DNA from: Suillus spraguei
Taxonomy: Eukaryota > Basidiomycota > Agaricomycetes > Boletales > Suillaceae
Length of the DNA: 64,000 nucleotides
Direction: 5' to 3'
Assembly: GCA_016800925.1 (NCBI GenBank)
Contig: JABCPU010000029.1
Coordinates: 1 to 64,000, forward strand
The notes under the pieces are model-generated. The model was given only the letters and a program-made list of their open reading frames with translations, searched no databases and had not been told where the DNA came from. The position numbers and the translations under genes are program-made. Below are positions 59,581 through 64,000 of the stretch, one piece after another (position 1 is the stretch's first letter; each line of letters begins with the position of its first letter).

Positions 59581-59666
59581 TAGCAATCATGCTTGACATT
59601 TTCTCGAGAAAGTACCACTCATATTTCTAAATGAACAGTTGCATGATGACACGGTACGAACCTACT

Positions 59667-61284
59667 TCAGCTTTGATCAAAACCACGCTCCATTGCAATA
59701 CGACGAATCCGAGCCTCCTCCTCTTCTCGATGTGCATGAGACAGCTCGAGTTCAATTCTTGCAATCTCCATTTGCCGAGTCATCCTCTCCTGTTGGTGGT
59801 GATGATCTTGTTCAGCAAGACACATTGCATGCTCCCGCTCATCACGAGCACTGCGGGCCTTGAGATCACGAGCCCATATTTCGCTCTCGAGCTTCATGCG
59901 TTTATAGCGTTCATGCTCAGCACAAACCTCATGTTTGCTATCAAGGTGCAGCATCAGAGATTCTGCCGTTTGGGACATCCTTTCTGTGGTCTGGTCAAGA
60001 GTACTGCTGCCAGGGCGTTTGCGTGATGATGAGGGGGGACACTGAGATGCACTTGAAGGAGATGGACGAGACTGTTTTGTAGCAAGAGAAGGTGAACTTT
60101 CACGACTTCCCTTGAGTGAACTGACACGAAGAGACTGTAGTGCTCGGCTGGCACCAATATCTGAGTCCTCTGAGTCAATGGGCATAGACTGACGACTGGG
60201 TGAAGACTCCTTGTAATCGGAAAAAAAGACAGTGAATTGTCGACTGGGTTTTTTTTTGGCTACTGGCGAGTGTTCAGGAGAGTTTAATGATATCATGCCT
60301 GGGCCAAGTGCGTCAGAGGTTGAGATGGGAGGGAGCTGGGGTTGTTGGTACCACTGTGGCAATGGAACCAGTGAGAATGAATCTGGCATGTTGCTAGGAC
60401 TATGGTCCGAAGGTAATAGTGGCGATGGCTGGAGTGATGCTATGCAGGGGGGCTGGTCAACAATCATATCATCTGTCACACCATTGTCCATAGTGTGACT
60501 ATTAATCTCAACTATTTCTCCATCCTCAGGATCATCGTCTGCATGAGCATCATCGTCACCTGTAGCCGGTGGTTTTGAAATATTAAAATGTTCCAATGCA
60601 GCAGAGGCAAAGTCTTGCCCTGCATCTGCAGTAGAGAAGGCATGATTGAAGGCTGGATTGGTCTGCCACCAGCCATGAAGCTCAGGCCACCAGGGAAATT
60701 TCTCAAGCCTTGTATCTGATGGAGACATGATTAAGACATGCGCAAATCAACGCAGCAGAGACTTACCGATCAACGACTTCATCTTTGGATCCTCTTGAAG
60801 CTCTGCATATGTCTTTCCTGCTCCTGACTGCTTGAGGTCCTTATTAAACTCATTGTATTTTTTCCGGAGTCTGAAACATCTTATCAGTGATTCTAGTAGA
60901 CAGATGATGCAAGAACTGAATACTTATGTGCCAAAACGAGTTGAGACAGGTTTGATAAATGCCTTAGGGTCCTCCTTGAAGAGTCATTGAACCTCTGGAT
61001 CTTCATCATTTGAAAATACAGCTTGTGCAACCTGCAAATAGACACATCTCTTGAACTACCACTCTGCTTCTTCTTCCGACCTTGCTCCTTGGCATCCTTT
61101 GCTGAATCAGAGAAAAGCTTGATGCGGGCATCTTCATTTTCCTTGCACCAGGCAAGTAAGCGTTCAGTACGAGCACCATGGACCCCCTCCCAATGAATAG
61201 TACATTTCTTCCCAGTGTCCACACTAGTGGATGTATTGCCTTGGACTCCACCACCTCGACCTCTTTGACTTGTGCGTGACATGA
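59667..61284 (-). CDS. SANT/Myb-like partner gene of the Harbinger-type element
   Basis: Minus-strand gene, N-terminal exon from ATG at about 61282 (MSRTSQRGRGGG). It has a trihelix/Myb-like start (IHWEGVHGARTERLLAWCKE, LFSDSAKDAKEQGRKKK), the usual DNA-binding partner of Harbinger transposases. The following segment (VFSNDEDPEV, then LFKEDPKAFIKPVSTRFGT) lies in another frame with a TGA between its halves (about 60983-60985), so the 5' part is damaged. The large 3' exon (59667-60728) is open for 353 codons: FPWWPELHGWWQTNPAFNHA, a long Pro/Ser-rich acidic linker, then a C-terminal coiled coil rich in Arg/Glu/Gln (about the last 90 residues). Relatives are found next to DDE_Tnp_4 genes across agaricomycetes. 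The 3' part looks well kept, while the 5' part would not give a complete protein as written. Confidence 0.65.
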
Positions 61285-62262
61285 TACAGGGTGTTCTTAA
61301 CACAGCGATTAAGGATCAGATTGGAGCTTGACCACCATCGACGCCAATGACAACAACAAGCAGGCAGGGCATACTGGAGTTCGAAAGCTGCCGTACCGGC
61401 AGCATCCGAATTCGCAAATTTTGGCTGAGAATTTCTTTCTAGGTTTGACTTTGAGAACCGTTAATCTGCGGAAATCTAGATCTCCATCTTGTCTCTGCAT
61501 AGCCACGTGCTGCTCACTCCATGACATAGTAAGGCACGAGCGAAGTTTGGTCTTTATTGACGAGCGGAACATGCCGGCGTCTCTTGTTTCCGCTCCTCCA
61601 CTTCGACGCGTCTTGTTGTCGAGCTCTTTCCTTTCCCCACTCCCTGTTCACCATCACTCTACCACGTTTCGTGGTGCGCCTCGCATTATGCCCAAGCCGC
61701 TCCTGTAGACGTGACCAACATAATCTCCCTACCTAGATTCATGTGAGGAATCATAGCTCACCTCTTGGGTAGATCTCCGATCAGGGTTAGATAGTGTTTC
61801 GTCCCCCATTCTCTTAGTTCTCGTACTCTCCACTTTGTAGCCCCATCCCAATATACATTTTGCATTCAATTTTTTTTTTCAAATCACGTGATGTTTTGTT
61901 CGACTTCGTTGATTTTCACTGTTCAGTGACTTCAGTCTCAGGCAACAAAGTCCGAATCACGTGACTTTGGTTCGTTGATTTCAGCCAGACTCAGGCAAAG
62001 TACTGTCCAACTCACGTGATCTCTAGTTCAACTCTGTATGCTCAAGGTGAATTCACAAGATTTTGACCAGGTAACATCAACTTGACATTGAGCATTAAGT
62101 AAAAAATTGTTGTCGCAATAACTACATGGTTTAAACTGTAAAATAGGACACGAAGACATTAGAGTATCGAGGCATATGTACTGCAAGAAATGTGATTATT
62201 TTTTAGACCTGCACAGATTGATGTTTAGCGTGATAAAATGGACAGAACATTGAAACACGTAC
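61285..62262. other. Spacer with an E-box repeat cluster
   Basis: A plus-strand frame at 61328-61708 (126 codons) has no recognisable family. Degenerate direct repeats at about 61880-62025 each carry CACGTGA. A T-run lies at 61869-61879. Nothing else is seen. Confidence 0.45.
61885..62018. promoter_or_regulatory. Three CACGTGA E-boxes in degenerate direct repeats
   Basis: CACGTG occurs at 61885-61890, 61958-61963 and 62013-62018, each preceded by ATC or CTC and followed by A. GTTCGTTGATTT- and CAGACTCAGGCAA-like blocks repeat between them. This suits a bHLH (Cbf1/Pho4-type) site cluster, or may be a by-product of tandem duplication. Confidence 0.45.
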
Positions 62263-62387
62263 TTTTTCGCAGCGACTGCATGGGCTGTGGAACCTGCCGT
62301 CACACCTTTGCGCTTGCGTTTGGAAGTGATGGGTTTGGCATTATCACCGATCTTGTTGGCATCTTCAGCTCTTGTTGATGGTTGTGT
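62263..62387 (-). CDS. Isolated minus-strand exon with a basic nuclear-type segment
   Basis: A 125-nt open stretch bounded by an acceptor (GTAACAG) and a strong donor (GTACGTG) on the minus strand encodes STRAEDANKIGDNAKPITSK followed by KRKRKGVTAGSTAHAVAAKK, a likely nuclear-localisation segment. It may be a 3' exon of the orphan gene to its right. The connection was not traced. Confidence 0.35.
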
Positions 62388-62894
62388 CTGTTACAGTCGT
62401 ACGTGCCCCTATTCATTTTCTCCTTGTCTCCTTTACTTGTATTACATAACATGACTCTGACTCATATGCTCAACGCATCTGTACTATAATTGCCTTCCTT
62501 CTTTGGATACGCACTTACGGTCTCACGTCTCTCTTGGTCCATGCGCACATATTGACCTATTTAAGCACGTTGTATTACACTTGTATACTTTACTTTAATC
62601 TTACTGGGTTTTACCTGGAACATCCTTCGCTTAGGTCTCCAACCTAAGTCGTCTTGAATCGTCTCTAAGTCTAAGCACTCCTTAGCCTTAGTCTCTATTC
62701 TCGTAGAACCTCTTAGACTCGTCTTTGAGGCTGAACCCTTGATAGTACTCGGAACACATTCCTTGTACTTTCACCTTGTCCTCTTCTGGACGTTGTAGAA
62801 CTTCCCAGCAGACCGTCTGTGTCTTTTCACTGTCGCTGGTGATGCCACCCCAGTTCGTAACAGTGTCATACACACAGAGCATCTTCCAGGAGCA
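62388..62894. other. Spacer, nothing recognised
   Basis: Pyrimidine-rich on the plus strand, with a minus-strand frame of 64 codons (62688-62882) that has no resemblance to a known protein. Confidence 0.35.
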
Positions 62895-63963
62895 CTAGAA
62901 GTGGGTGGAACACTTCCTGTATGGAGCAAGGCGTCCGCACAGTGGGAATAGCAGTGGTGTCTGTGAGAGGTATAGGTATGCCAAAAACAGATGGAAGAGT
63001 ATCTGAGTTGGCGGTGGCTGGAGTGGAATGTTCCAGTAAATTGCTGACAACCGCTGCTGGAGGTGATTGAGAGATATGCGTGGCTGGTAGAGTCGATTGA
63101 GAGATGTGCGCTGCTGGTAGACTATGTCGTCAGTGTTAGCCTTGTGAAGGGCGTCCGGATAGGAGAGGAAGGTCGAGGGAGACATAGAAAAAGGTGATGG
63201 GAAGGCATTCAAGGTGGTCTGCAAATATGGGGTGGGGTGGACGAATGGCTCCCCAATGAGTTGTTCTGGCTCTGCATGGGCAACTCGATGGATGGTCCAG
63301 CCTCAGCCAGAGGAGGGTTTATGAGTGGCGGTGCAGCCATTTGCATGTCCTGGCTTTGGCTGTGCCACCATTGATCACCTGTGCTATCAACTGTCAGTGG
63401 ACAATCAAAGTAATGAATGCTCAATATCAGCCTCAGAGACCGGAAAATTGGGGTCCATCAGAGAGGCATGAGGGAAGGTGTGCATTCCAGAAAAATTGGG
63501 ACCTGCATTGAGGTCGCTGTTGGCTTCAACAGAGGAAGGTAATTCTTCTGAGTTGTTCTGGGCGTTCGGTGATGCAGAGTCATAAGGTACTGGCAACATG
63601 GATTTGAAATTGATGAAGAGGAAGATGACTCCACTGAAGGTTGACCAAATATGGTTCTGAGATGCTTTTCAAATGGCGCAAGGTACTGCTCGTGGAAGTT
63701 TGGGTTAGAAGCCTTGAAGCTGAGACCATTGTGACCTTTGCCATAGTGGAAACTGTAGGAGTAAGATGAGAGCAAGTTTGGCACTGATATTGATGTCCAA
63801 GAACATACCTTAGAGTCATGATATCCCCTTGGCACATGGGGTCAGGACCCCCCATAATGAGGGTATAATGCCAACCCCCCTCAGTACGCCAGGTCTTCGC
63901 AAATCTGTCCCAAGACAATGGGCAGCTCCTGAATAGCACTGATCGACATGGATCAATGCTCAA
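62895..63963 (-). CDS. Partial orphan-family gene, 5' end beyond the window
   Basis: Recurrent agaricomycete orphan family of unknown function, often found beside transposons (family placement from memory of its central motif). Minus-strand exons: about 63963-63812 (LSWDRFAKTWRTEGGWHYTL, MGGPDP, QGDIMTLR), then after a 56-nt intron FHYGKGHNGLSFKASNPNFH, EQYLAPFEKHLRTIF, then after a probable 57-nt intron PYDSASPNAQNN and a Ser/Pro-rich tail. Further pieces to 62895 are Pro/Ser-rich and only loosely joined. The first in-window ATG (63963) is probably not the true start: an acceptor-like AG lies nearby and the family has more N-terminal sequence. The product is therefore truncated by the window edge. 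Confidence 0.5.
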
Positions 63964-64000
63964 TCAACATTCACTGATGGAAAATAACAAAAAACAAACA

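Larger units (their letters stand above)
57705..61284. mobile_element. Harbinger/PIF-like transposon with two convergent genes (inactive)
   Basis: A DDE transposase relic (+) and a SANT/Myb-like partner gene (-) meet tail to tail around a 73-bp minisatellite, the two-gene layout of Harbinger-type elements. Outer limits are set by the genes only. A weak match between GGGTTCTCAAAGTTAAC at about 57550 and the reverse complement near 61450-61466 may be a subterminal inverted repeat. Target-site duplications could not be identified. Confidence 0.65.

Noticed and set aside
57475..61570. Precise terminal inverted repeats and target-site duplication for the Harbinger-like element.
   Set aside because: Only a short subterminal match (GGTTCTCAAAGT with weak extension) was found; no outer match or duplicated target was convincing by eye.

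Overview
The window is nuclear DNA of a filamentous basidiomycete, most likely a mushroom-forming agaricomycete. Genes are split by many 40-60 nt GT..AG introns. Several families typical of that group occur: expanded alpha-type kinases, DUF6533-type membrane proteins, the giant DUF3638/DUF3645 protein, an rve-type integrase-core protein, TPR-HET proteins and Harbinger-like transposons. I cannot name the genus. No database search was possible. Exon borders were set by hand from frame, splice sites and family resemblance.

Layout. 1-9 kb is accessory and decaying: a DUF6533-like membrane gene (-), a basic-secretory-protein metallopeptidase with a stop codon (+), an F-box gene with a stop codon (+) and a degenerate Ras-like GTPase (+). 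9-33 kb holds most of the sound genes: thioredoxin reductase, an alpha-type kinase (-), an integrase-core gene, a ~2,785-residue DUF3638 protein with one single-base frameshift, a Nug1/GNL3-like nucleolar GTPase lacking its basic N-terminus, and glutathione synthetase (-). 33-39 kb is a segmental duplication carrying two DUF6533 membrane genes. Between them lies a tandem array of four tRNA-like units, each with a pol III B-box and a T-run terminator. 39-46 kb has a glutamate-carboxypeptidase-like M28 peptidase (-) and an unrecognised 443-residue protein.

46-57 kb is the most interesting region. It is a tandem duplication (~4.5 kb units, ~6.2 kb apart) of a cassette made of a double beta-trefoil (ricin B-type) lectin followed at once by a TPR-HET protein. 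In both copies a 52-nt GC..AG intron, in phase, would fuse the lectin to the TPR-HET protein. The result would be a sensor-like lectin, a TPR middle and a HET effector domain in one chain, an NLR-like layout suited to non-self recognition. Each copy has different single-base indels, so the two are decaying in different places.

57-64 kb is mobile-element territory: a multiply broken Harbinger/PIF-type DDE transposase, its convergent SANT/Myb-like partner gene, a 73-bp minisatellite between them, an E-box repeat cluster and a partial orphan gene running off the right edge.

A recurring theme is single-base nonsense or frameshift lesions in otherwise well-kept exons. Some may be assembly errors; read-level checks would settle that.
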